Below are positions 6,176 through 13,180 of a stretch of DNA of 21,911 bases, in pieces; positions within the stretch are counted from its first letter, which is position 1; every line of letters begins with the position of its first letter. Below the pieces are notes generated by a model. It had not been told where the DNA came from. It did no database searches and worked only from the letters and a program-made list of their open reading frames with translations. This DNA is from Salibacter sp031581065 (lineage in GTDB: Bacteria > Bacteroidota > Bacteroidia > Flavobacteriales_G > Salibacteraceae), in the NCBI RefSeq assembly GCF_031581065.1, contig NZ_JAVLBN010000035.1, forward strand, positions 1 to 21,911. Reading direction: 5' to 3'. The position numbers and the translations under genes are program-made.

Positions 6176-8095
6176 TTACTTTTTCTTGTCTTCGTCAACT
6201 TCTTCAAAGTCAACATCAGTTACCTCATCATCGTCAGATCCTTGCTCGCCACCTTCTTGTTGCTGACCTGCATCAGCTCCTCCGGCTTGTTGTTGAGCGT
6301 TGTACATTTCCTGACTCGCTTCCTGGAATACGCTATTGAGCTTTTCCATTGAGCTGTCAACCGCATCGAGGTCTTTGGCTTCGTGAGCTTTCTTCAATTC
6401 TTCGAGCGCCTCTTCGATAGGTTTCTTTTTGTCTTCAGGCAGCTTGTCACCGTATTCTTTCAACTGTTTTTCAGTTTGGAAGATCAGCGTATCAGCCTGA
6501 TTCAACTTATCGATTTCCTCTTTGCGTTTTTGGTCTTCATCAGCGTTAGCTTCAGCTTCCTTCTTCATTTTATCGATTTCGTCTTCACTCAATCCTGAAG
6601 AAGCTTCAATTCTGATAGATTGCTCTTTATTAGTAGCCTTATCTTTTGCTGATACATTCAAAATACCGTTAGCATCGATATCGAAAGTCACCTCAATTTG
6701 AGGAGTTCCACGCGGAGCAGGTGGAATTCCATCTAAGTGGAACTTACCAATTGAGCGGTTGTCCTTAGCCATTGAGCGTTCACCCTGAAGAACATGAATT
6801 TCAACTGATGGCTGGTTATCTGCAGCAGTCGAGAATGTTTCACTCTTCTTGGTTGGGATTGTTGTATTCGCTTCAATCAATTTAGTGAATACTCCACCCA
6901 TTGTTTCAATACCGAGCGACAATGGAGTTACATCGAGAAGAAGTACATCTTTTACTTCACCGGTCATAACCCCACCTTGAATAGCGGCACCAATTGCCAC
7001 AACCTCATCGGGGTTTACACCTTTAGAAGCGTCTTTATTGAAGAAGTTTTTCACTGCATCCTGAACTGCAGGAATACGAGTTGAACCTCCAACGAGAATT
7101 ACTTCGTCAATATCTGACTTATCGAGATCAGCATCTTTGAGAGCTGATTCACATGGGTTCATTGTTTTCTTCACGAGATCATCAACCAATTGCTCAAACT
7201 TAGAGCGACTCAACGATACAACAAGGTGTTTTGGTGTACCATCAACCGGCATGATGTAAGGCAGGTTGATCTCAGTATTTGAAGAAGAGGAAAGTTCAAT
7301 TTTCGCTTTCTCAGCAGCTTCTTTAAGACGTTGCATCGCCATTGGATCTTTTGAAAGATCAGCTCCGCCATTGTCTTTCTTAAACTCTTCAACTAACCAA
7401 TCGATAATTTTTTGGTCAAAGTCGTCACCACCGAGGTGAGTATCACCATCAGTTGACAATACTTCAAATACTCCGTCACCGAGTTCGAGAATTGAAACAT
7501 CATGAGTACCACCACCAAGGTCGAATACTACAACTTTCACATCCTGACTCTTCTTGTCGAGTCCGTAAGCGAGTGATGCAGCAGTGGGCTCATTGATAAT
7601 ACGTTTTACTTCAAGGCCTGCAATTTGACCAGCTTCTTTAGTCGCCTGGCGTTGGCTGTCGTTAAAGTATGCCGGTACAGTAATAACTGCTTCTTTAATA
7701 TCCTGACCAGTGTAATCTTCAGCCGTTTTCTTCATTTTTTGAAGAATCATTGCTGAGATCTCCTGCGGTGTGTACATTTTATCGTCAATCTTAACGCGAG
7801 GAGTGCCACCATCTCCTTTGACTACTTCGTAAGGTACTCTGGAAACTTCGTTTTTTACTTCGTCCCAGGTAGCACCCATAAAGCGCTTGATTGAATAAAT
7901 TGTTTTGTGTGGGTTTGTGATGGCCTGACGCTTTGCAGGATCACCAACTTTTCTTTCTCCGCCATCTACAAATCCTACAACTGACGGAGTTGTTCTTTTT
8001 CCTTCACTGTTAGGTATAACAACTGGTTCGTTCCCTTCCATTACGGCAACGCAAGAGTTTGTTGTACCCAGGTCAATTCCTATTATTTTACTCAT
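6176..8095 (-). CDS. dnaK: Molecular chaperone DnaK (Hsp70)
   Basis: 639-residue ATP-dependent cytoplasmic chaperone that works with DnaJ and GrpE. All Hsp70 landmarks are present: the phosphate-1 loop GIDLGTTNS at residues 6-14, the phosphate-2 loop FDLGGGTHDV at 191-200, the adenosine loop VGGSTRIP at 335-342, and the interdomain linker VKDVLLLDVTPLS at 381-393. The substrate-binding domain and helical lid follow. The C-terminal tail is Gln/Gly-rich and ends in an acidic EEVDEDKKK, similar to other bacterial DnaK tails. The length is normal. grpE and dnaJ are not adjacent, so the gene is transcribed alone, between its own terminator and that of the upstream lipoprotein gene. No CIRCE element was seen in the short upstream region. 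Confidence 0.99.
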   Translation of the reverse strand: MSKIIGIDLGTTNSCVAVMEGNEPVVIPNSEGKRTTPSVVGFVDGGERKVGDPAKRQAITNPHKTIYSIKRFMGATWDEVKNEVSRVPYEVVKGDGGTPRVKIDDKMYTPQEISAMILQKMKKTAEDYTGQDIKEAVITVPAYFNDSQRQATKEAGQIAGLEVKRIINEPTAASLAYGLDKKSQDVKVVVFDLGGGTHDVSILELGDGVFEVLSTDGDTHLGGDDFDQKIIDWLVEEFKKDNGGADLSKDPMAMQRLKEAAEKAKIELSSSSNTEINLPYIMPVDGTPKHLVVSLSRSKFEQLVDDLVKKTMNPCESALKDADLDKSDIDEVILVGGSTRIPAVQDAVKNFFNKDASKGVNPDEVVAIGAAIQGGVMTGEVKDVLLLDVTPLSLGIETMGGVFTKLIEANTTIPTKKSETFSTAADNQPSVEIHVLQGERSMAKDNRSIGKFHLDGIPPAPRGTPQIEVTFDIDANGILNVSAKDKATNKEQSIRIEASSGLSEDEIDKMKKEAEANADEDQKRKEEIDKLNQADTLIFQTEKQLKEYGDKLPEDKKKPIEEALEELKKAHEAKDLDAVDSSMEKLNSVFQEASQEMYNAQQQAGGADAGQQQEGGEQGSDDDEVTDVDFEEVDEDKKK

Positions 8096-8175
8096 TATGA
8101 TTTATTTTTTTCACGTTTTCACACTCTAATGCCAATCTTTGTGCCACTACAGAACAACAGCAAATATGTCAGCAA

Positions 8176-8209
8176 AAAAAAATGCCACCGGTTTAGGGTG
8201 ACATTTTTT
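8176..8209 (-). terminator. Terminator of the DUF4249-like gene
   Basis: Stem formed by 8177-8189 and 8197-8209 around a 7-base loop. It pairs fully on the minus strand with one G-U wobble (the 8185/8201 pair), and a run of U follows. It ends the transcript of the lipoprotein gene 31 bases after its stop and insulates dnaK. The T run on the other side makes weak activity on plus possible. Confidence 0.78.
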
Positions 8210-8239
8210 ATGACAGATTAACAGATTACTCCCGACAAA

Positions 8240-9388
8240 TTATGGGTAGCAATCGTTATTGGGTTCTTGAGTATTACAAAATCCTTTTTGTGCTGTTAGA
8301 CCTAATACAGTTGCATTTACCAGTTCCTCTTGAGTACGTGTGCTGAGTGGAAGTTTTATTTCAACACTGTTTCTGGACCCAACTACTCCTATTCCACCAC
8401 CTTTGAGATTAGTGAATGGAGGCTTATCTTCTAATAAACTCTCTGATGGTTGAGAAACCTGAGTGTAAAGTTCAAGATCTTCAGATGCAAATTCTACATT
8501 GATAAATGCAGAATCTAATATTCTTTTTTCAACACCAGGAGAATCATCAAGATCGGGAACACGGTCTGCAATGATTTGATAAAAGCGATCACTCACAAAA
8601 CGAACAGTTCTTGAAGCTGGAGCTTGACCACCTCGGGGATCATAAGTACTTTCAAAAGTTTCCTTGCCGAGATCAACGACAATATCTTTGGGATCTGAAA
8701 GTTGACCATCTATGACTTCTCTATATCGAAATGTCAATGAAGTCTCAAAAGAGCGACAAAAACCGGGTTGTGTTACTACAATACTGTATGCTGAAAACTC
8801 ATTCTGTGTAGTGCTACTTCTCGATCCAAAATCAACAACGCATCCTGTTAGGTTTTGTGGACGACAAATACCGGGCTTTACAGTACTAGATGTGGTTCTG
8901 ACCAAAGGTGTGAAACCGGTGACTTCTTCTCCACTAGGTAAAGTGATACGAACCCCGTAAACGTTGTCTTCATTCATTTTTAATGTATCATCTTCCTCAT
9001 ATTGATATACCTTTTGATTTGGATAGTAAAATGTACCTGAATCTTTATTGGTTACCTCAACGGGCGTACATTCAATGTAGCGGGCATTTTGCCTGTCAAC
9101 TTCCTCGTTAAACTCTGAAGTGTAAGTTGTTTCAACAATCTCGACTTTCACATCCTCATATTCGGCAATGCTGCGGTCTTTTGCCAATTCATCAAATGAA
9201 CGATCGCCCTGTAAGAGACGGTTTACTTTAACGTAATGAGTATTCTCGTTTTGATTGAATATTGCGTACACAACTGGTACTTCTTTCTGTGGAGCAGTGA
9301 TATCGATTTCATCATCGCATCCTGTAAATGCTAATGACAGGAATAATAGTCCCGGTAATAAGTTTTTCAATTTCATCATTATTCGCAT
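8240..9388 (-). CDS. Lipoprotein, DUF4249-like
   Basis: 382 residues. An N-terminal lipoprotein signal ends at C24 (LAFTGC), followed at once by DDE. In Bacteroidota, acidic residues right after the cysteine act as a surface-export signal, so the protein is probably on the outer face of the outer membrane. The segment PVVYAIFNQNENTHYVKVNR resembles the start of DUF4249 proteins, which often accompany TonB-dependent receptors; none is adjacent here. The rest is beta-rich with several cysteines. ATGs at codons 4 and 5 (9379, 9376) are possible alternative starts. A good promoter lies at 9463-9494 and a terminator follows. The family call is by resemblance only. Confidence 0.68.
   Translation of the reverse strand: MRIMMKLKNLLPGLLFLSLAFTGCDDEIDITAPQKEVPVVYAIFNQNENTHYVKVNRLLQGDRSFDELAKDRSIAEYEDVKVEIVETTYTSEFNEEVDRQNARYIECTPVEVTNKDSGTFYYPNQKVYQYEEDDTLKMNEDNVYGVRITLPSGEEVTGFTPLVRTTSSTVKPGICRPQNLTGCVVDFGSRSSTTQNEFSAYSIVVTQPGFCRSFETSLTFRYREVIDGQLSDPKDIVVDLGKETFESTYDPRGGQAPASRTVRFVSDRFYQIIADRVPDLDDSPGVEKRILDSAFINVEFASEDLELYTQVSQPSESLLEDKPPFTNLKGGGIGVVGSRNSVEIKLPLSTRTQEELVNATVLGLTAQKGFCNTQEPNNDCYP
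8894..8903 (-). repeat. GGTCAGAACC motif copy (within DUF4249-like gene)
   Basis: Exact copy on the sense strand, read in a different register (TTG GTC AGA ACC) from the copies at 3820 and 4925. Confidence 0.85.
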
Positions 9389-9453
9389 AATTGGGGCTCG
9401 AAGGTAAAAACAGTTTTCGATGTAAAGTCAAAACTGCATTGTACTTATTCTTT

Positions 9454-9461
9454 TAAATTTG
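9454..9461 (+). promoter_or_regulatory. -7 box TAAATTTG candidate for panB
   Basis: Perfect TAnnTTTG match about 77 bases before the panB ATG, directly facing the minus-strand box at 9463-9470. A correctly spaced -33 element is not clear. Confidence 0.38.
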
Positions 9462-9462
9462 C

Positions 9463-9494
9463 CAAATATAATAGCAGGTGGGGCTATGTGTCAA
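9463..9494 (-). promoter_or_regulatory. Promoter of the DUF4249-like gene
   Basis: On the minus strand TTG (9494-9492) is followed after 21 bases by TATATTTG (9470-9463), a good match to the Bacteroidota -33/-7 layout. It predicts a leader of about 70 bases. Confidence 0.5.
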
Positions 9495-9502
9495 GTAGAA
9501 GT

Positions 9503-9541
9503 ATGAATGAACACCCATCTGATAAAGAACCTTTTGTATGA
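9503..9541 (+). other. Possible 12-codon leader ORF coupled to panB
   Basis: Encodes MNEHPSDKEPFV and stops in a TGA that overlaps the panB start as ATGA. It could be a reinitiation leader. There is no proof it is translated. Confidence 0.25.
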
Positions 9542-10368
9542 GTAAAGCGCTAAAGCCTGTAAGTAAAAATAAAAAGAAGATTACCACGCACGTCCTTCAG
9601 GAAATGAAGAGCAAAGGCGAAAAAATATCCATGCTTACCTCCTATGATTACAGCATGGCCAAGATTGTAGACAAAACGGGAATGGATGTCATCCTCGTTG
9701 GTGACTCGGCCTCAAACGTAATGGCCGGACACGAAACCACGCTTCCCATTACGCTGGATCAAATGATTTACCACGCCACATCAGTAGTGAGAGCTGTAGA
9801 AAATGCTCTCGTGGTTGTCGATTTGCCATTTGGTACTTATCAGGGAAACTCTAAAACAGCATTGGATTCCAGTATCCGCATCATGAAAGAAAGTGGAGCT
9901 CATGCGGTAAAACTTGAAGGCGGACAGGAAATCAAGGAATCGATCGATCGGATTTTATCTGCCGGAATTCCTGTCATGGGCCACCTTGGGTTGACACCGC
10001 AGTCGATTTACAAATTTGGAACTTACACGGTCAGAGCCAAACAAGATGAAGAGGCTAATCGCCTGATAGAAGATGCTAAAATGCTGGAACAAACGGGCTG
10101 CTTTGGGATTGTATTGGAAAAAATACCGGCTAAGTTAGCCAGGCAAGTTGCCGAGTCTGTAGAGATACCGGTCATTGGTATTGGAGCCGGAAATGGTGTT
10201 GACGGTCAGGTTTTAGTTGCTCATGACATGTTGGGATTAAATGTTGACTTCTCTCCTCGTTTCCTTCGCAGGTACAATAACCTGTCTCAACAAATTGAAG
10301 ACTCTGTTAAGCAGTACATCAACGATGTTAAAACGAAAGACTTTCCTAACGAGAACGAATCGTATTGA
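9538..10368 (+). CDS. panB: 3-methyl-2-oxobutanoate hydroxymethyltransferase
   Basis: 276-residue enzyme of pantothenate (coenzyme A) synthesis. It transfers a hydroxymethyl group from methylene-tetrahydrofolate to alpha-ketoisovalerate to give ketopantoate. Conserved active-site residues are in place: metal ligands D56 (VGDS) and D95 (VDLPFG), K125 and E127 (VKLEGG), and catalytic E194 (VLEKIP). They correspond to D45, D84, K112, E114 and E181 of the E. coli enzyme. The ATG at 9538 is the first possible start because in-frame stops lie just upstream. The stop shares one base with the next start (TGATG). One GGTCAGAGCC copy lies in the gene at 10029. It heads a three-gene operon; panC and panD are not in the window. 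Confidence 0.98.
   Translation: MSKALKPVSKNKKKITTHVLQEMKSKGEKISMLTSYDYSMAKIVDKTGMDVILVGDSASNVMAGHETTLPITLDQMIYHATSVVRAVENALVVVDLPFGTYQGNSKTALDSSIRIMKESGAHAVKLEGGQEIKESIDRILSAGIPVMGHLGLTPQSIYKFGTYTVRAKQDEEANRLIEDAKMLEQTGCFGIVLEKIPAKLARQVAESVEIPVIGIGAGNGVDGQVLVAHDMLGLNVDFSPRFLRRYNNLSQQIEDSVKQYINDVKTKDFPNENESY
10029..10038 (+). repeat. GGTCAGAGCC motif copy (within panB)
   Basis: Exact copy with extended form ACGGTCAGAGCC, read as codons ACG GTC AGA GCC. Confidence 0.85.
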
Positions 10369-11063
10369 TGAATAACCCTTTTGAAGATCGTATACTCTTT
10401 CAAGACAATCACATTATCGTGATCAACAAGCGGGCCGGTGAAATCATTCAGGGTGACAAAACCGGTGATAAACCGCTCAGCGAAACGGTCAAGGAGTATT
10501 TGAAATACAGGTTCAATAAACCCGGAAACGTTTACCTGGGAATTGTTCACCGAATCGACAGGCCCACATCCGGTGCGATTATGTTTGCCAAAACAAGTAA
10601 AGCTGCATCGCGATTGAGCAAGATGTTTCAGTCTAAAGAAATCGAGAAAACCTATTGGGCTATCACGGCTGAAAAGCCCAAAAACAAAGAAGGTACGCTT
10701 ACTCACTATCTTCAAAAGAACAACAATAAAAACAAATCTTTTGCGGTTGACAACAAGCGAGATGGTTACAAAAAAGCGGTTCTTCACTATGAGGTTTTGG
10801 CCGGCTCTGACCGTTATCACCTTTGGGAGGTTGATCTCGAAACAGGCCGTCATCATCAAATTAGAGTCCAGCTCGCACAAATTGGCTGCCCCATTAAAGG
10901 CGATCTCAAATACGGTTTTGCCCGCTCCAATAAAGATGCGTCAATCTCGCTGCATGCGCGATCAATTGAATTTACCCACCCGGTGCAAAAAGAGCCTGTG
11001 AAAATTACTGCTCCTGTTCCAAAAGACAAGTTGTGGGAGTTTTTTGAGCGGAATGTCAGTTAA
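10368..11063 (+). CDS. RluA-family RNA pseudouridine synthase
   Basis: 231-residue enzyme that isomerises uridine to pseudouridine in rRNA or tRNA. The family's catalytic motif is HRIDRPTSG at residues 61-69, with D64 as the nucleophile. Other RluA landmarks are the IIVINKRAGEIIQ strand near the N-terminus and the LETGRHHQIRVQLA motif near 160. There is no S4 domain at the N-terminus, so it belongs to the short RluA/RluC-type group without S4. I chose ATG 10368, which overlaps the panB stop, over a TTG one codon earlier. The target uridine cannot be inferred. It is embedded in the panB operon. Carries one antisense GGTCAGAGCC copy. Confidence 0.93.
   Translation: MNNPFEDRILFQDNHIIVINKRAGEIIQGDKTGDKPLSETVKEYLKYRFNKPGNVYLGIVHRIDRPTSGAIMFAKTSKAASRLSKMFQSKEIEKTYWAITAEKPKNKEGTLTHYLQKNNNKNKSFAVDNKRDGYKKAVLHYEVLAGSDRYHLWEVDLETGRHHQIRVQLAQIGCPIKGDLKYGFARSNKDASISLHARSIEFTHPVQKEPVKITAPVPKDKLWEFFERNVS
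10803..10812 (-). repeat. GGTCAGAGCC motif copy (within RluA-family gene)
   Basis: Exact copy antisense to the gene, read as codons GGC TCT GAC CGT. Extended form ACGGTCAGAGCC. Confidence 0.85.
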
Positions 11064-11699
11064 ATGACACAACAGCTTTTCAGAATTTTCGTTTATTGTA
11101 CGGTGAAGCAAATTTTGATAATTATACAATTCCTCCTGGTGCTCTTAGCTAATGGTCAGAGCCGAACCCAGCTCAGCAGATTTAACGTCAACGAGCTCAG
11201 CGGTAAGGTGACGATCAACTGGACATTGGCCAAAGGAAGTACCTGCTTTGGTATTGAAGTTCAACACACGACCGACACGAGCGATTTAAAGCCAAAAGTG
11301 ATTCACAAAATAGGTGGCGTTTGCGGAGATCAAAACTTTGAGGTTTCCTATAATTATACGCACTTATCCCCTGTTCCCAATCAAAGAAACTATTACAGAC
11401 TTGTTTTAGGGACTACACCAACTGAGTACGAAAGCGTTTATTACCAGTACTTTCAGAACCGTAAAACGTATATCTCCCCCAATCCGGCTAAGGGACAAAC
11501 CGAAATTAAGTTCGACAACGAAAAATCAAAACAGGTTACAATTAGGTTGATCAATTTGAATGGTCTTACAGTCTTTGAAAAAATCATTAATAGAGACAAT
11601 ATCACCATAAACATAACACCTTTTCCTCCCGGCCTGTATTTACTCAAGATCAAAGGGGATGATTTTACTTACAACGAAAAGTTGGTTATTAGCCGATGA
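11064..11699 (+). CDS. Secreted protein with FN3-like domain and T9SS sorting domain
   Basis: 211 residues. A signal anchor or peptide lies in the first ~31 residues (hydrophobic IIIQFLLVLLANG), with likely cleavage near Q32. Residues about 34-130 look like the fibronectin-like sandwich that often precedes T9SS tails: LSRFNVNELSGKVTINW, IEVQHTTDTSDL, then NYYRLVLG. The C-terminal sorting domain spans about 134-211, with YISPNPAKGQ, INLNGLTVFEK, FPPGLYLLKI and a final EKLVISR. The protein is small for T9SS cargo and has no enzymatic domain. The start codon follows the RluA-family stop with no gap, so it is the last gene of the panB operon. The GGTCAGAGCC copy at 11154 lies at the predicted cleavage site. 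Its 3' end overlaps the antisense pseudogene. Confidence 0.82.
   Translation: MTQQLFRIFVYCTVKQILIIIQFLLVLLANGQSRTQLSRFNVNELSGKVTINWTLAKGSTCFGIEVQHTTDTSDLKPKVIHKIGGVCGDQNFEVSYNYTHLSPVPNQRNYYRLVLGTTPTEYESVYYQYFQNRKTYISPNPAKGQTEIKFDNEKSKQVTIRLINLNGLTVFEKIINRDNITINITPFPPGLYLLKIKGDDFTYNEKLVISR
11154..11163 (+). repeat. GGTCAGAGCC motif copy (within T9SS-tailed gene)
   Basis: Exact copy in the sense direction, codons GGT CAG AGC CGA, at the signal-peptide end. Confidence 0.85.
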
Positions 11700-11913
11700 A
11701 TTATGGATAATGTCTCATCAAATTCTTTTTGTGAGATAAACAACTTATGAATAAAGTCAGCTTTGCCAGAGGCATTTTGAGCTTCTCTAATATTTTATTT
11801 GCTCCCACCGAGGTACCACATCGAAGAATTTGTTTACTCATCACGTACTCTCCTTTCTCATTTACAAGAACCTTGTAGAGCTTTATGATTTCTAACGCAT
11901 AATCAAAAGACCG
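11669..11913 (-). pseudogene. Frameshifted, truncated four-helix-bundle (23S rRNA intervening-sequence type) gene
   Basis: Reading the minus strand from 11913 gives RSFDYALEIIKLYK, then GEYVMSKQILRCGTSVGAN (ending at 11797), the hallmark first half of the four-helix-bundle/IVP family. The frame then breaks. Resuming at 11791 after five extra bases (11792-11796) gives IREAQNASGKADFIHKLFIS and QKEFDETLSIIHRLIT, the expected continuation. The frame stops at 11669-11671, inside the 3' end of the opposite T9SS-tailed gene, short of the usual ~115-130 residues. An in-frame stop precedes the first fragment and no start is intact. So the N-terminus, the frame and the C-terminus are all damaged. Intact relatives occur within 23S rRNA intervening sequences and as free-standing genes in Bacteroidota. 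Confidence 0.85.
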
Positions 11914-12257
11914 TTATTTAAGTGGGTTACATTGTGAATGTCATTTTTAATTCCCTAAGTTAAAAAAATTCAACATTCATCCTTGACCTTAATCTCATGA
12001 CGCTCGCGTTAAGTGCATTCATAGGAGCACTACTCTATCTCTTTCCGAACAAAGTGAGGAACATACCTCGTTTTTGAGCTCTGCAAAAAACATATTTCTA
12101 TATTTCGTTCATGAACAAAGCTAATGAGCATATTTCTTTATAAACTACAAACTCATCCAACCTCCAAACCTTTAACAACTTTAGTCCCCAATAATCCTTA
12201 AGCATCATTAAAACGCTCCTCGACCTCAACCTTGACCTTGACCTCCCAAACATTAAA
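11914..12257. other. Intergenic stretch without a recognisable gene
   Basis: AT-rich and broken by stops in all frames. A 26-codon frame at 11997-12077 (+) is hydrophobic but unsupported. The stretch carries two of the CTYRAC hexamer tracts (11982-11996 and 12219-12247) and a CCTCCAAACCTTTAAC segment at about 12158-12175 like the one at 113-126. It may hold the decayed upstream part of the four-helix-bundle gene. Confidence 0.6.
12219..12247 (+). repeat. CTYRAC hexamer tandem tract, copy 2
   Basis: Four clean six-base units (CTCGAC, CTCAAC, CTTGAC, CTTGAC) followed by CTCCC, immediately before the 3' end of the arfB-like gene. Same start (CTCCTCGACC) and end as the tract at 169-198. Confidence 0.6.
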
Positions 12258-12668
12258 TCAATCTAGCGGATTCTTCCTCAACTTCTTAATCTGTCCCTTT
12301 TTCTTTTTGTCATCGACCCGTTTCTTTTGTGATGCTTTTGTCGGTTTGGTTTTGATTCTTCGTTTAGACTTTTTGAGAGCATCTTTGATGGTATCAAACA
12401 GTTTCTTCTCAGCTATTTCCCTGTTTTTGATTTGACTTCTTGTTTCTTCACAGGTGATGTGTAATTCACCCTCAGAGTTGATCTTGTTTTTAAGCTTTTT
12501 GATCAACTGCTGTTTTTGCTGTGATGTAACTCCGTTACTCTCCTCTACATTCCAAAACAGCTCAACTTTTGTTTCGGTTTTATTTACGTGTTGCCCCCCT
12601 TTACCTGAGCTGCGGCTTGTTTGTGATCTCAACTCAGACAAAATATTTTTTCTCATAAGTTTCTCCAT
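12258..12668 (-). CDS. arfB: Alternative ribosome-rescue factor ArfB (peptidyl-tRNA hydrolase, GGQ type)
   Basis: 136-residue homologue of E. coli ArfB/YaeJ, which enters ribosomes stalled at mRNA ends and hydrolyses peptidyl-tRNA. The catalytic GGQ motif is at residues 24-26 within SRSSGKGGQHVNKTETKVEL, matching the class I release-factor domain. The C-terminus is a long lysine-rich tail (about 95-136), as in ArfB, where it occupies the empty mRNA channel. The length is close to the E. coli protein (140). A second ATG at codon 5 is possible. It stands alone and is divergent from the YjbQ-family gene. Confidence 0.92.
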   Translation of the reverse strand: MEKLMRKNILSELRSQTSRSSGKGGQHVNKTETKVELFWNVEESNGVTSQQKQQLIKKLKNKINSEGELHITCEETRSQIKNREIAEKKLFDTIKDALKKSKRRIKTKPTKASQKKRVDDKKKKGQIKKLRKNPLD

Positions 12669-12728
12669 GATTCTTAAAACAATGAATTTAATCTTACTGG
12701 TAATTAAAATTTCGATTGTATTTTCGTA

Positions 12729-12759
12729 TTGACAAACAAATCACAATTATTTGTATAAT
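12729..12759 (+). promoter_or_regulatory. Sigma70-like TTGACA/TATAAT pair before the YjbQ-family gene
   Basis: TTGACA (12729-12734) and TATAAT (12754-12759) are both perfect but 19 bases apart. Transcription would begin at or next to the ATG at 12767, giving a leaderless mRNA. Bacteroidota SigA normally uses other boxes, so this may be coincidence in AT-rich DNA. Confidence 0.25.
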
Positions 12760-12766
12760 GTGACTA

Positions 12767-13180
12767 ATGATACAACAAATTGAAGTAACACTCAAGCCAA
12801 AAAACAGAGGGTTTCATCTCATTACTGACGAAGTTTTAAATCAGTTACCAAATCTCCCAAAAAAAGGGTTGATTCATATCTTTATCAAACACACATCAGC
12901 CGGATTGACCATCAACGAAAATGCTGATCCAACAGTAAGGGAAGACTTCGAGATGATGATGAATAAGATTGTACCGGAAAACGATCCTGATTATAAACAC
13001 ACATTTGAAGGGCCAGATGACATGCCGGCTCACATAAAGTCCTCACTCATGGGTTCGAACATAAGCATCCCTATAACCCACCATCAATTGAATACCGGCA
13101 CATGGCAGGGAATTTACCTGTGCGAATTCAGAAATTCAGGTGGTGCAAGAAAAATAGTTGTAACAATTACAGGCGATTAA
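12767..13180 (+). CDS. YjbQ family (UPF0047) protein
   Basis: 137-residue member of the YjbQ/UPF0047 family. Members are annotated as secondary thiamine-phosphate synthase because some complement a thiE defect, but the physiological role is uncertain. The family signature HTSAGLTINENADP is at residues 42-55. The later block with ITHHQLNTGTWQGIYLCEFR holds the second conserved histidine pair and the GxWQGIYLxE motif. The protein is probably a cytosolic trimer, as in solved relatives. The length is normal. Its stop codon overlaps that of the convergent Hpt gene. No thiamine genes or TPP riboswitch are nearby. Confidence 0.92.
   Translation: MIQQIEVTLKPKNRGFHLITDEVLNQLPNLPKKGLIHIFIKHTSAGLTINENADPTVREDFEMMMNKIVPENDPDYKHTFEGPDDMPAHIKSSLMGSNISIPITHHQLNTGTWQGIYLCEFRNSGGARKIVVTITGD

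Noticed and set aside
6383..6598. Phe-rich plus-strand frame inside dnaK
   Set aside because: Antisense shadow of the charged DnaK lid; no independent signal.
5036..10211. GGTCAGCTCG (5036) and GGTCAGGTTT (10204) as motif copies
   Set aside because: Only the first six bases match; not counted.
11997..12077. 26-codon hydrophobic frame (MTLALSAFIGALLYLFPNKV start)
   Set aside because: Too short to support, no ribosome-binding or conservation evidence, lies in decayed intergenic DNA.
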